Assembly (NCBI GenBank): GCA_027295975.1
Contig: JAPUJX010000299.1
Coordinates: 1 to 5,962, forward strand
Reading direction: 5' to 3'
From: Gammaproteobacteria bacterium
GTDB taxonomy: Bacteria; Pseudomonadota; Gammaproteobacteria; Pseudomonadales; Azotimanducaceae
DNA: 5,962 nt
Part shown: positions 5,609 to 5,962 of the stretch, piece by piece
Position numbering within the stretch: the first letter of the stretch is position 1
Layout of the letters: each line of letters starts with the position of its first letter
Translations under genes and position numbers: made by a program
Notes under the pieces: generated by a model
The model's database searches: none
What the model was told of the DNA's origin: nothing
What the model saw: only the letters and a program-made list of their open reading frames with translations

Positions 5609-5962
5609 TCACAAATCCAGACCAACGCCAAGCACCACCGCGATGTCCTCATTCTCGGCCACATCAACGGGATCGGTTTCATAGTCGAAGTCGAATGAAA
5701 CGTTGGCATACACCAAGTCGGTAATTTTATAGCGGAATCCGGTACTCGTTTTATAGCTGGTGTTGGGTCGACCACCGATGTTGTGTGTTATGGAATGATT
5801 GTGGAACAGCTCCAGATCGTCACCGATAAAATCCTGTCGATAACGCAAGGTCCACGTCGCTACGCCGCTGCCCCCGGTTTCCATGCCTATTTCTTCTTGC
5901 TGTAAACCCGCTCCGAGTTGCACACTCAGTGCACGTCGTGTGGAATTCCAAATATCAAACCA
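5609..5962 (-). CDS. DUF481 / YdiY-like outer-membrane protein, C-terminal part
   Basis: The frame is open to the right edge of the window, so the N-terminal part and start lie outside. The visible 117 residues show alternating polar and aromatic beta-strands typical of an outer-membrane barrel: TWTLRYRQDFIGDDLELFHN, then NTSYKTSTGFRYKITDLVYA, NVSFDFDYETDP, and a closing strand DIAVVLGVGLDL. The arrangement, with a late NT(S/A)..S/K.G.R..(I/L)TD block, a YETDP-like turn and a short acidic loop before the last strand, fits the DUF481 family that includes E. coli YdiY. Its function is not known. The protein ends in Leu rather than the Phe/aromatic residue usual for barrel proteins, a small departure. 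The dehydrogenase starts 66 bp downstream without a visible terminator, so they could share a transcript. Confidence 0.78.
   Translation of the reverse strand, partial: WFDIWNSTRRALSVQLGAGLQQEEIGMETGGSGVATWTLRYRQDFIGDDLELFHNHSITHNIGGRPNTSYKTSTGFRYKITDLVYANVSFDFDYETDPVDVAENEDIAVVLGVGLDL

Overview
The window looks like ordinary chromosomal DNA of a free-living gammaproteobacterium. It is moderately GC-rich and carries a YceH/DUF480 homologue, a DUF481 (YdiY-like) outer-membrane protein and typical proteobacterial metabolic enzymes. It contains no phage, transposon, CRISPR or RNA gene that I can see. The genus cannot be named from the sequence alone.

Left part (1-1335): the 3' portion of a yceH-like gene on the + strand runs tail-to-tail into a broken serine beta-lactamase-family gene on the - strand, with 4 bp between their stop codons. 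The broken gene keeps the SxxK, YxN and HxG motifs but has lost a middle segment and changes frame.

Centre-left (1336-1774): a 439-bp divergent intergenic region. It holds a 12-bp-stem inverted repeat, several GCCGATT/AATCGGC copies, and a 30-codon hydrophobic small ORF preceded by GGAGG. The small ORF overlaps a still shorter upstream ORF as ATGA.

Centre (1775-3874): two + strand genes. The first is a divergent M19 (membrane dipeptidase family) protein that lacks several canonical zinc and catalytic residues. The second is a TRM11-like Rossmann methyltransferase.

Right part (3973-5962): three - strand genes, read right to left: a DUF481 outer-membrane protein (cut by the window edge), a D-2-hydroxyacid dehydrogenase, and an exported peroxiredoxin. 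The peroxiredoxin is the highlight. A conventional reading splits it into two ORFs at a TGA (4300-4302). That TGA sits exactly where the peroxidatic cysteine should be (TGG-U-TLEC), the frame is unbroken on both sides, and a compact stem-loop starts 16 nt downstream with its apical loop 21 nt downstream, with a G in the second loop position. I read it as one selenocysteine-containing peroxiredoxin of 172 residues with a signal peptide. The genes share no obvious single pathway; the peroxiredoxin implies that the host has a selenocysteine decoding system elsewhere in the genome.
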